Origin: an uncultured Eubacteriales bacterium
GTDB lineage: Bacteria; Bacillota; Clostridia; Oscillospirales; CAG-272
Direction of reading: 5' to 3'
Length of the DNA stretch: 20,529 nucleotides
Assembly: GCA_900549725.1 (NCBI GenBank)
Contig: URPL01000028.1
Span: 1-20,529 of the forward strand
Shown one piece after another: positions 1-7,118 of this stretch. The notes under the pieces were generated by a model. The model worked only from the letters and a program-made list of their open reading frames with translations. It ran no database searches and was not told the origin of the DNA. The position numbers and the translations under genes were made by a program. The number at the start of each line of letters is the position of its first letter. The stretch's first letter is position 1.

Positions 1-356
<356 letters not shown>

Positions 357-555
357 TGGTATCTTAAAGCCTGCGCTCTCGCGCCTGCCCTAAAATCATG
401 TCGAGCTTTTGCTCTTAGCATTTTTTACTTTTTGAAAGAGTTTTGTTTCTCTTAGGAATTGTCGAGATCTTTCACAAATTTCCTTTGTACTTTGACCTCT
501 TTGTTGTTCAATTTTCAAGGACCACTCGCTGCCCCCTCTTGCGGACAGCCTATAT
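357..555 (-). promoter_or_regulatory. rrn leader with boxA-like antitermination sequence
   Basis: This is the transcribed leader between the P2 promoter and the 16S gene; no protein-coding gene is credible here. On the minus strand, at about 505-524, it contains GTCCTTGAAAATTGAACA, which resembles the boxA/NusB-NusE loading sequence found in Bacillota rRNA leaders and spacers. Just before the 16S gene there is a small hairpin, GCGC-GAGA-GCGC (about 370-385), with a GNRA-type tetraloop, and another short one, GAGC-AAAA-GCTC (about 402-416). These may take part in pre-rRNA folding or processing. The boxA assignment rests on similarity alone. Confidence 0.6.
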
Positions 556-584
556 AGAATACCACATGCCGCCTGCTTTGTCAA
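549..584 (-). promoter_or_regulatory. rrn promoter P2
   Basis: On the minus strand a perfect -35 TTGACA (579-584) is followed by a 17-base spacer and -10 TATTCT (556-561). Transcription should start near 549. It is the promoter closer to the 16S gene. Confidence 0.8.
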
Positions 585-670
585 GCCTTTTTTCAAACTT
601 TTTTCCAAAAGTTTTTTCGCGTTTTTCCGGAAGCTCCCGCTTCTTTCCTTTGCCGCCTTCAAATGCAACA

Positions 671-703
671 GGCACACCGCAAAGCCCCGCTTTGCAGTGT
701 GCC
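671..703 (-). promoter_or_regulatory. 15-bp stem-loop at the start of the rrn P1 transcript
   Basis: The arms 671-685 and 689-703 are complementary over 15 positions with a single mismatch (a G-U wobble in minus-strand RNA) and a 3-base loop. The element begins two bases after the P1 -10 box, so the expected start site falls inside its upstream arm. There is no T-run on either side, so it is not a usual terminator. It could be a 5' stabilising hairpin or a protein-binding palindrome. Confidence 0.6.
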
Positions 704-734
704 TATTATAGCACTCTTCCTTTTCCTTTGTCAA
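698..734 (-). promoter_or_regulatory. rrn promoter P1 (distal)
   Basis: On the minus strand a perfect -35 TTGACA (729-734), an 18-base spacer and a perfect -10 TATAAT (705-710) with an extended TGC just before it. The predicted start is near 698. It lies 30 bases past the stop codon of the upstream glycosyltransferase/CsaB gene. Confidence 0.85.
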
Positions 735-763
735 GCTGTTTTTGCAGTTTTTTCCGCACTTTT

Positions 764-2989
764 TTACATTTTTTCGTGATAGAGCGCAATTGCCACCTTT
801 GCATCCTCCGCTGCGAGCCCGATCAGCATGGAGCGCGATGCGGAAATCGTGCCGCGCAGATCCTGTGCACACATCATCGCGCGCGTCGCCGCGGAAAAAT
901 AGAGCTCCTCACTGCCGACGACCTCCTGCGGAAGCGCCGGTGCCATGCCGATATAGGATAAAAACGCATCCAGCTTTTTATCATAAGAAACACCAAACAC
1001 GGGAACCCCCGCGGCGGCGCCGAAAATCAGCGTGTGCAGGCGCATGGAAACAACAAATTCCATATCCGCCAAAAGCCCCAGCAGCTCTTCCCCGCTTGCG
1101 CCACGAATCAGCAAGCTATCGGTTTCCATAAGCGCTCTGACGCGCTGCGTGACACCGTTATCACGGTCCTCCTGCATTGGAATGAATACAGGGACAAGAT
1201 CATATTGGCGCGCAACGCGATCGCACACGGAAGCGAATGCCCGCGCGTTTGCAGCAAAATCAGTTTGCCATGCCCGCAGGGAAACCGCAAAATAGCGGTG
1301 GTTCTCTTCAATATGATAGTGCTTCTTCAAATGCACGAGCCAATCTTTCTCCGGCAGCTCTGCCAGAAAAGAGGGATCCGCCGTCAGACGAACCTTTTCC
1401 GGGGCAATTTTCAGCTTTTTTACAAGGCGTTCGGACTCCGGCTCACGCAACGTAATCAAATCAACCCCGTCAAGGCACCGCTTCACGCGCTGCACGGAGG
1501 TTTCATACATCAACGGACCGACACCGTTTGCCCAAATCATCGTTTTGAGCCCCATGCGCTTTGCCAGACGCAAAATCGCAGTATAGTAGAGAACGGAACG
1601 GCGGCTTGTTTTATCCTGCAGCAGATTTCCGCCGCCGGCAATCAGCATTTTCGCATGCTTCATGGCGCGCAGGATGACAAACGGGTTTCTGCGGCTGATG
1701 CAGCGCACGCCGTATACCGTCTGCGAAGCGTGCGGCGAATGCGTCATTGCCGTGATGCGGGCATGCGGCTCTTCCCGCCGCAACGCCTGCGCAATCAAAC
1801 GCAGGAGAGAATCGTCTCCCGTGTTGGAAAAGCCGTAATAGCCGATCAGAAGAATATCACCGTAGCGATAATATTCATACGGTTCCATCTTTTTATACAT
1901 ACGCTCATAGTCATCCGTCATTGTGCCGACGGAATAGCATTCCCGCACCATTTCTTCGCACCGCTCGCCGAGCGCATCACGCGCGGAGGCTTCCATATTC
2001 AAAAGCTCGCACAGATCGCGCACAAGCACCTCGGCGCTCGGCAATGTGCTCCCGCGGCAGCAAAAGTTTGTTTCGCGGCATTGTTCGAATTTATCGGAAT
2101 CATAAATCCCGCAATAGCCTTCATTGCCGGAAAGCACTGTGGGTTTGCGCATCGCCATTGCTTCAAGCGCCGCACGGGAAACGCCGACAAAGACATCGCC
2201 CGTTGCAATCAGCGGACCGATATCCGTTCGTGCACCCGTCAGAATCACAACGCGGCGGCCCGCTGCCGCGTTCGCTTTTTCCGCAAGCTCCTGCAGCTTC
2301 GCAAAATCATCGCCGCTGCCGACGATCAAAATTTCAAGGCCGGGGCAGCGCGCAGCAAGCTCCGCGCCCGCGGACGCAAGCAGCAATGCGGTAAGGCTGC
2401 GATCGGAGTCGATGCGGCTGACATGAACGATGCGCGGAACACCGTGCGCAAGACCGAGTTCTTTTTTCACGGCGCCCGGGTCGGTATCGGCAGAAAAGGT
2501 TTCCATGTTGATACCGTTGATCGTCACTCCGATATTGCCGGAATATACGGCATACTCATCAATCAGATATTGCTTGATATCCTCGCTGACCGCCAGAGAG
2601 CGCTCGCCCCAACGCGTCAGACGGCGCAGAATGCCATTGACCTTAAAGGTGCAATGCGCCGTTGTTACCATGCGGACATGATACCGCTTGGAGAGCAGCG
2701 AGCACAGATATGCGGGGATGCGCGCATGCGCATGAATCAGATCGAATTTTTCCTTTTTCAAAAGCCGCGCAAGAATTTTGTAAGCGCGCAACATGTGCAG
2801 TGGGTTGCGCGTGTTCAGCGGTGCCGTAATATGACGCACGCCGGCTTGTCTGAGCTTATCGACATATACGCCGCCGGCAGAAGCCACAGTGACATCATAG
2901 CCGCGCCGAACCAGTTCCCGAGAGACCTCAAGTACATGGGTTTCGGCTCCGCCTATATCCATCATCATGGTTGTCATCAATACTTTCAT
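764..2989 (-). CDS. csaB: Glycosyltransferase family 4 / CsaB-type polysaccharide pyruvyl transferase fusion
   Basis: A 741-residue two-domain protein. Residues 1 to about 370 look like a GT-B fold family 4 glycosyltransferase: the N-terminal DIGGAETH loop (11-18), HAHAR (87-91), and the sugar-nucleotide motif ALEAMAMRKP (274-283). From about 378 to the end it matches polysaccharide pyruvyl transferases: LIGYYGFSNTGDDSLL (381-396), the glycine-rich GGGNLLQD (452-459), and SMRLHTLIFG with GVSYDKK near the C-terminus. CsaB adds pyruvate ketals to secondary cell wall polymer, which lets SLH-domain proteins bind; the fused transferase probably builds or modifies the same glycan (inference). The start is the ATG at 2989, which has GAGGT six bases upstream; an in-frame start at 3028 is possible but has no clear binding site. 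It is cytoplasmic with no signal peptide, and lies 58 bases behind the lipoprotein gene, probably in one operon. Confidence 0.88.
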   Translation of the reverse strand: MKVLMTTMMMDIGGAETHVLEVSRELVRRGYDVTVASAGGVYVDKLRQAGVRHITAPLNTRNPLHMLRAYKILARLLKKEKFDLIHAHARIPAYLCSLLSKRYHVRMVTTAHCTFKVNGILRRLTRWGERSLAVSEDIKQYLIDEYAVYSGNIGVTINGINMETFSADTDPGAVKKELGLAHGVPRIVHVSRIDSDRSLTALLLASAGAELAARCPGLEILIVGSGDDFAKLQELAEKANAAAGRRVVILTGARTDIGPLIATGDVFVGVSRAALEAMAMRKPTVLSGNEGYCGIYDSDKFEQCRETNFCCRGSTLPSAEVLVRDLCELLNMEASARDALGERCEEMVRECYSVGTMTDDYERMYKKMEPYEYYRYGDILLIGYYGFSNTGDDSLLRLIAQALRREEPHARITAMTHSPHASQTVYGVRCISRRNPFVILRAMKHAKMLIAGGGNLLQDKTSRRSVLYYTAILRLAKRMGLKTMIWANGVGPLMYETSVQRVKRCLDGVDLITLREPESERLVKKLKIAPEKVRLTADPSFLAELPEKDWLVHLKKHYHIEENHRYFAVSLRAWQTDFAANARAFASVCDRVARQYDLVPVFIPMQEDRDNGVTQRVRALMETDSLLIRGASGEELLGLLADMEFVVSMRLHTLIFGAAAGVPVFGVSYDKKLDAFLSYIGMAPALPQEVVGSEELYFSAATRAMMCAQDLRGTISASRSMLIGLAAEDAKVAIALYHEKM

Positions 2990-3047
2990 AGCTACCTCTT
3001 GTTTGCTCGCGCCGAGCCTTTCAATCAATTGTCTTTATCAAGTGTCT

Positions 3048-3569
3048 TTATTCCGCGGTGTCACTCGAAACGGAATACTGATCCGCGCCCGTTTCCGCTT
3101 CAGTGATATACCATGTGCCTTCGCGCCGGCTCATGGTGTAAGTAACGCGGTTATAATGATCATCCAGCTCTTCGCCGCTGCTTTTATCGGTCAGCACCGT
3201 GCGAATCAGCGCGCCGACCTGCGCCTGATCCGGGTTGGAATCCAGCACCACCGCACGCAGCGTGCCAATAGTCAATTCGGCTTTGACGGTTTTTGCAGTC
3301 TTTTGAAACTGCGCGACAAAAGCGTCACGATCTTTCGGCTCCCAATCAAATCCGGAGGCATACGCCTCGGCGTCTTCGCGGTTATATCGTTCGATCTGAC
3401 GGATGATAAAGCTTTTGAGTTCTTTCTGCGCTGCCGAGTCATCCGCTTCGAAAAGCGCCTCATAGGCAGCCGATTTGGAATAATCCGCCTGCTCGGAGCA
3501 GCCGCAAATTGCAACTGCCGCAAAAGCAATCAGCAGGACGGCAAAAAATCTCACTGTAAGTTGATTCAT
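3048..3569 (-). CDS. Putative lipoprotein with NTF2/SnoaL-like C-terminal region
   Basis: A 173-residue protein with a lipoprotein signal peptide: Lys-free but Arg-containing N-region, a hydrophobic stretch FFAVLLIAFAAVA, and a lipobox ICGC with the modified Cys at residue 24. The mature part is acidic and helical at first, then becomes strand-rich (TVKAELTIGTLRAVVLD; HYNRVTYTMSRREGTWYITE). The pattern of a calculated load followed by 'GTWYI' is typical of small NTF2-like accumulation domains seen in Clostridia lipoproteins; I cannot assign a family with certainty. The start is well supported by GGAGGAG seven bases upstream of the ATG. The glycosyltransferase/CsaB gene follows in the same direction, so the lipoprotein may serve in the envelope alongside it. 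Confidence 0.85.
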   Translation of the reverse strand: MNQLTVRFFAVLLIAFAAVAICGCSEQADYSKSAAYEALFEADDSAAQKELKSFIIRQIERYNREDAEAYASGFDWEPKDRDAFVAQFQKTAKTVKAELTIGTLRAVVLDSNPDQAQVGALIRTVLTDKSSGEELDDHYNRVTYTMSRREGTWYITEAETGADQYSVSSDTAE

Positions 3570-3649
3570 GAATCTCCTCCGATCCCCTCGGCGGGAATCT
3601 GCGGTTATTTTTGGTTTTCAAGCCCAAGAAGGCACAAAAATACAAATTC

Positions 3650-3655
3650 AGTATA
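3650..3655 (-). promoter_or_regulatory. Possible -10 box for the lipoprotein-csaB operon
   Basis: The minus strand reads GCGG-TATACT about 80 bases before the lipoprotein ATG. There is no convincing -35 box at the right distance, so this is a weak call. Confidence 0.35.
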
Positions 3656-3677
3656 CCGCAAAAATATGGCCAAATTA

Positions 3678-3705
3678 TTAACACTCGTGCGAATTTGCGT
3701 ATAAT
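3678..3705 (+). promoter_or_regulatory. Possible distal dxs promoter
   Basis: TTAACA (3678-3683), a 16-base spacer and a perfect TATAAT (3700-3705). The -35 differs from consensus at one base and the spacer is slightly short. Confidence 0.45.
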
Positions 3706-3745
3706 TTCAAAAAACATGTCATTTTCGGTCCAACCTCCCGCCCTC

Positions 3746-3774
3746 TTGCAAACTTTGCGGAGTTATGCTATACT
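3746..3774 (+). promoter_or_regulatory. dxs proximal promoter
   Basis: TTGCAA (3746-3751), a 17-base spacer and TATACT (3769-3774), preceded by the extended -10 dinucleotide TG (3766-3767). The start should be near 3781, about 40 bases before the dxs start codon. Confidence 0.7.
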
Positions 3775-3791
3775 TGACTTACCATGTCAAG
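3773..3791. repeat. Perfect inverted repeat over the dxs transcription start
   Basis: CTTGAC, a 7-base spacer, then GTCAAG (3773-3778 and 3786-3791). It overlaps the last bases of the -10 box and the predicted start site of dxs. This is the place of a repressor operator, though a weak 5' hairpin is also possible. Confidence 0.5.
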
Positions 3792-3820
3792 GACAATTTT
3801 ATCGGACTGGAGTTGCTGCA

Positions 3821-5707
3821 ATGCAATATCATATATTGGATAAAATTCATTCACCGCAGGATGTCAAGGCGCTTCCCGAGGCGCAGATACAACCGCTGCT
3901 CGGTGAGATTCGCAGCTTCTTGGTGGAGCATGTGACAAAAACCGGTGGGCATCTCGCCTCAAACCTCGGCGTTGTCGAGCTCACGGTGGCGCTGCACCGA
4001 GTTTTTTCCGTCCCGCAGGATCGAATCATTTTCGATGTCGGCCATCAATGCTATGTGCATAAGCTGCTCACGGGGCGCCGCGAAGCCTTTGATACGCTGC
4101 GGCAAAACGGCGGGCTCAGCGGTTTTCCAAAGCCGTCGGAAAGCCCCTGCGACCCCTTTATCAGCGGCCACAGCTCAACCTCCGTTTCCATCGCCTCCGG
4201 TTTTGCAGAGGCCGACCGCCTTCTCGGGCGCGAGCGCTATACGATCGCGGTCGTCGGAGACGGCGCGTATACCGGCGGGCTGATTCATGAGGCGCTGAAC
4301 AATGTGCGCCCGGGGGAGCATCTGATTGTGGTGCTTAATGAAAATGAAATGTCGATCTCTCCGAACACAGGCAAATTTGCGGAATACCTGGCGCGGCTGC
4401 GCTCCACCGACCGCTATTTCAATTTCAAGCGCATTGTCCGCACGGCGCTCGGAAAGCTGCCGCTGATCGGGCGACCGCTGGTACGCCGCGTGACCCATGT
4501 CAAGCAAAATGTCAAAAGCATCATTTACCGCAGCAACTATATTGAAGACCTCGGCTTTCAATATCTCGGGCCGATCGACGGAAACGATTACAGCCGTCTG
4601 TATTCTCTTTTGGAGCAGGCAAAGCTTTTGCATGACAATGTCGTTGTGCATATCAAGACCAAAAAAGGGCTTGGGTATCTCCCCGCCGAAAAGGCGCCGG
4701 ATCGGTTTCACTCCGTTGCGCCGCAGGATGAGCAAAAAACCGGGCAGATCACCTTCTCGAAGCTTTTCGGGGAAACGCTTGCCGAGGCTATGCATGCCGA
4801 CGACACATTGGTCGCCATTACTGCAGCCATGCCGGACGGTACCGGGCTTTCCGAAGTCGCGAAGCGCTTCCCGGAGCGGTTTTACGATATCGGAATTGCG
4901 GAGGCACATGCCGTTACCTTTTCAGCCGGACTTGCGGCGGCGGGAATCCACCCGGTGTTTGCCGTGTACTCCTCCTTTTTGCAGCGCGCCTATGACAATC
5001 TGTTGCACGATGTCGGAATTTTATCGGAGCCGGTCACGCTTTGTATTGACCGCGCCGGCTTCAATGAGGGAGACGGCGTAACGCACCACGGCATTTTTGA
5101 TGTTGCATTTTTGGCGCATCTGCATGCATTACGGCTGTATGCCCCCGTGCGCGAGGCGGACGCAAGAATTGCCTTTGCGGAAGCATTTGCCGCGCGCTGC
5201 CCCTGCGCCGTGCGCTATGCCCGCGGCGGGGAACACACCGAGATGCTGCAGGGGCTTGCCCCCGTCGCAGATACACACCTTCTTATGACGGCGGAAAAAA
5301 ACTGCGATGTGATTTTCATCACCTACGGGAATGAGCTTGCTCAGGTGCAAAAAGCGGCAGAGCATTTGCGCGCGGACGGCATTCGCACGGCAATCATTAC
5401 AGCGCAGCTTCTCTTCCCCGCCGAGCAATCCTTTGCGGAGCTTGCGGGTGCAATTTCAGGGCTTTCGGAAAATGCGCCGATCCTTTTTGCGGAAGAGGGC
5501 ATAAAAAACGGCGGCTACGGAATGCTGATGCAGAATCGATGCTATGAAAGCGGTATCCTTCACGTAAGAAAAAGCGAAATTGTCGCCATTGAAGACCCGA
5601 CGCTTCAAAGCGAGCCCGGGCGCAGCATGTATCAAACGGCAAAGATCGACGGCGATACTTTATATTGCCGCGCCAAAGCGCTTTTAAGCGCCAAACAGAA
5701 TACATAA
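3821..5707 (+). CDS. dxs: 1-deoxy-D-xylulose-5-phosphate synthase
   Basis: A 628-residue transketolase-like enzyme that condenses pyruvate and glyceraldehyde 3-phosphate into DXP, the entry step of the MEP pathway to isoprenoids (and a source for thiamine and pyridoxal). Visible motifs: KTGGHLASNLGVVELT (40-55), FDVGHQCYVHKLLTGR (71-86), GHSSTSVS (117-124), the thiamine diphosphate site GDGAYTGGL...NN (147-161) with NENEMSIS (173-180), then the pyrimidine domain with TAAMPDGTGL, DIGIAEAHAVTFSAGLA and DRAGFNEGDGVTHHGIFD. The full length fits the family (about 620). The variant residues in the GDG and DRAG motifs are those I associate with Clostridia enzymes. The ATG at 3821 has GGAG eight bases upstream; the reading frame stays open further upstream, but that is promoter DNA. 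Confidence 0.96.
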   Translation: MQYHILDKIHSPQDVKALPEAQIQPLLGEIRSFLVEHVTKTGGHLASNLGVVELTVALHRVFSVPQDRIIFDVGHQCYVHKLLTGRREAFDTLRQNGGLSGFPKPSESPCDPFISGHSSTSVSIASGFAEADRLLGRERYTIAVVGDGAYTGGLIHEALNNVRPGEHLIVVLNENEMSISPNTGKFAEYLARLRSTDRYFNFKRIVRTALGKLPLIGRPLVRRVTHVKQNVKSIIYRSNYIEDLGFQYLGPIDGNDYSRLYSLLEQAKLLHDNVVVHIKTKKGLGYLPAEKAPDRFHSVAPQDEQKTGQITFSKLFGETLAEAMHADDTLVAITAAMPDGTGLSEVAKRFPERFYDIGIAEAHAVTFSAGLAAAGIHPVFAVYSSFLQRAYDNLLHDVGILSEPVTLCIDRAGFNEGDGVTHHGIFDVAFLAHLHALRLYAPVREADARIAFAEAFAARCPCAVRYARGGEHTEMLQGLAPVADTHLLMTAEKNCDVIFITYGNELAQVQKAAEHLRADGIRTAIITAQLLFPAEQSFAELAGAISGLSENAPILFAEEGIKNGGYGMLMQNRCYESGILHVRKSEIVAIEDPTLQSEPGRSMYQTAKIDGDTLYCRAKALLSAKQNT

Positions 5708-5714
5708 AACAGCG

Positions 5715-5750
5715 CCCCGGCGGAAACACTTCCGTCGGGGTGATTTTCTT
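5715..5750 (+). terminator. Terminator hairpin after dxs, carrying the yetF ribosome binding site
   Basis: Arms 5715-5725 and 5730-5740 form an 11-bp stem with one G-U pair and the 4-base loop ACAC. It is followed by TGATTTTCTT, seven bases after the dxs stop. The 3' arm and the following bases form GGGGTGA (5737-5743), which serves as Shine-Dalgarno sequence for the next gene, so formation of the hairpin would hide it. Confidence 0.75.
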
Positions 5751-6441
5751 GATAACAACCTACATCCGCACAATTCTCATCTATTTTGTGCTGATTGCCT
5801 CCATGCGGATGATGGGAAAAAGGCAAATCGGAGAGCTGCAGCCGTCGGAGCTGGTCACGGCTCTGCTGCTTTCCGAGCTTGCCGCACAGCCCGTCGCCGA
5901 CAGCAATATTCCTCTGCTCAGCGCCATTATGCCGATTCTTCTTTTGCTCTCCATTGAAATTATCCTCTCGTATCTGACCTCGCACAGCCGCATCGGAAAG
6001 CGCCTCTTTTTCGGCGTGCCGAGCATTCTGATCGCAAACGGCACTCTGCGGCAAAAAGCGCTCGAGCGCTCCCGTGTTTCCCCGGAAGAGCTGCTCGCGC
6101 AGCTACGGCTGAACGGAGTCGGCTGTATTGAGGATGTTGAATATGCCATTTTGGAGGAAAACGGGCGCATTTCCGTGCTTGAAAAGGCGGAATGCGGCAA
6201 GGTTCGCCCAAAGGACCTCGGGCTGCAGCCAAAGGCGGACGGAATTTTGCACCCGCTCGTCGTCGAAGGGCAGCTCAGCACAAAAAACATGCAGCATCTG
6301 CAATATTCGAAAAAAGATGTGATGCGTATGCTGCGCAGCCATGGAATTACCGATCTGAAAGAGGCATATCTGCTTTCCGTCAATGACAGCGGGCAAGCCT
6401 TTTGCATCAAAAAGCAGCCAAACGGGGAGGCGGAAAAATGA
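5749..6441 (+). CDS. yetF: YetF/DUF421 family membrane protein
   Basis: About 230 residues. The N-terminal third is membrane-embedded (TTYIRTILIYFVLIASMRM, then a helix around LVTALLLSELAAQPVAD, and MPILLLLSIEIILSYL), containing the family hallmark RMMGKRQIGELQPSELV. The rest is the soluble YetF domain, with PSILIANGTL, LRLNGV, IEDVEYAILEENGRISVL and the C-terminal GQLSTKNM. B. subtilis relatives of this family act in the spore or cell envelope; the molecular role is not known to me. The start is uncertain: TTG at 5749 has GGGGTGA five bases upstream and is preferred, while GTG at 5740 is the alternative. The frame remains open upstream but only through the dxs terminator and 3' end. The stop overlaps the DUF4363 start by four bases (ATGA), so the two are translationally coupled. 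Confidence 0.88.
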   Translation: MITTYIRTILIYFVLIASMRMMGKRQIGELQPSELVTALLLSELAAQPVADSNIPLLSAIMPILLLLSIEIILSYLTSHSRIGKRLFFGVPSILIANGTLRQKALERSRVSPEELLAQLRLNGVGCIEDVEYAILEENGRISVLEKAECGKVRPKDLGLQPKADGILHPLVVEGQLSTKNMQHLQYSKKDVMRMLRSHGITDLKEAYLLSVNDSGQAFCIKKQPNGEAEK

Positions 6442-6824
6442 AGGGTTTCTGGGCAGCGGTTCTGCTGTTTTTCGCATTGACCGCTTTTTTGATCGTGCAT
6501 ACCGTGCTGATCACGAAAATGACCGCCGCGCTGGTTGAAACGGCAGCGGAGCTGCCGAAAACCGCAGAAGAATTCGAAGAGGCTGTCAAACAGCCAAGCA
6601 GCGGCGCCGAGCAGCTCTGGGCGCAATGGGACAAAGCCATTCCCCTGCTTTCGATCTCCGTTTCTTATGCGCAGATTGACCGTGCGGACGAAGCCATTGC
6701 AGAGCTTGTCGCCGCGGGGCGCGCCAAAGACTGCGCAAACTACCTCGCGGCGCGGGAAAAGGCAAACGATACTCTGGCGCGCATCCATATGCTGCAGGGC
6801 GTGCACTTCGGAGGGATATTTTAA
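6438..6824 (+). CDS. DUF4363 family membrane-anchored protein
   Basis: A 128-residue protein with one N-terminal transmembrane helix (FWAAVLLFFALTAFLIVHTVLI) and an extracytoplasmic helical domain rich in Glu and Ala, with conserved-looking features such as WAQWDKAIPLLSIS and LARIHMLQ. This matches DUF4363 proteins, which sit next to DUF421 genes in many Clostridia. Function unknown; it likely works together with the upstream YetF protein at the membrane. The ATG at 6438 has GGGGAGG eight bases upstream and overlaps the yetF stop. A bidirectional terminator follows at 6889-6920. Confidence 0.85.
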   Translation: MKGFWAAVLLFFALTAFLIVHTVLITKMTAALVETAAELPKTAEEFEEAVKQPSSGAEQLWAQWDKAIPLLSISVSYAQIDRADEAIAELVAAGRAKDCANYLAAREKANDTLARIHMLQGVHFGGIF

Positions 6825-6888
6825 CTCCGCACGCTCCGATTCACCGTTTGCGGTAAGCGCAGTATCGTTGCCGCACCCCGTAAAACAT

Positions 6889-6920
6889 AAAAAACCTCAT
6901 TCATACGAATGAGGTTTTTT
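6889..6920. terminator. Perfect bidirectional terminator
   Basis: AAAAAACCTCATTC (6889-6902), loop ATAC, then the exact complement GAATGAGGTTTTTT (6907-6920). A 14-bp perfect stem with A/T runs on both sides works in both directions: it ends the yetF-DUF4363 transcript and the convergent tRNA-Glu transcript. Its last base is also the final A of the tRNA CCA end. Confidence 0.9.
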
Positions 6921-6994
6921 GGTGACCCGTGGGGGAATCGAACCCCCGTCGCCGCCGTGAGAGGGCGGAGTCTTAGCCGCTTGACCAACGGGCC
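6920..6994 (-). tRNA. tRNA-Glu (anticodon CTC)
   Basis: A 75-base cloverleaf on the minus strand. The acceptor GGCCCGT pairs with ACGGGTC (one G-U). The anticodon stem CCGCC/GGCGG encloses the loop CTCTCAC with anticodon CTC, the T-arm is GGGGG-TTCGATT-CCCCC, and the 3' CCA is encoded. CTC is the rarer glutamate anticodon in Bacillota, so this is probably an extra isoacceptor next to the usual TTC. It stands alone with its own promoter and terminator. Confidence 0.95.
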
Positions 6995-7013
6995 GCTTCA
7001 AAACAGCTTCTGT

Positions 7014-7042
7014 ATTATAGCATACCGAGATCAAAAAAGCAA
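7014..7042 (-). promoter_or_regulatory. tRNA-Glu promoter
   Basis: On the minus strand TTGCTT (7037-7042), a 17-base spacer and TATAAT (7014-7019) with extended TGC before it, about 20 bases upstream of the tRNA. Confidence 0.8.
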
Positions 7043-7077
7043 CCCTTTTTTTCAGTTTTTTCGAAAATTGTGCAACG

Positions 7078-7110
7078 TTTGCCCCGCCGCACGGGCTGCG
7101 GCGGGGCAAA
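7078..7110. terminator. GC-rich 13-bp hairpin after the broken PII-like gene
   Basis: TTTGCCCCGCCGC (7078-7090), a 7-base loop, and its exact complement GCGGCGGGGCAAA (7098-7110), starting eight bases past the restored stop of the PII-like pseudogene. The stem is strong, but there is no U-run downstream on the minus strand, so intrinsic termination is uncertain. Confidence 0.6.
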
Positions 7111-7118
7111 GCATCCGT

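Noticed and set aside
396..961. Open frames in the rrn leader and promoter region
   Set aside because: They cover promoters, a hairpin and the boxA-like sequence, and have no recognisable protein features.
1034..3106. A 690-codon open frame on the plus strand opposite csaB
   Set aside because: It lacks family motifs and a ribosome binding site, while the minus strand encodes clear domains. It is a codon-bias shadow.
5665..5748. Upstream ATG start for yetF at 5665
   Set aside because: It would begin inside the end of dxs and run through the terminator with no binding site; the residues do not belong to the family.
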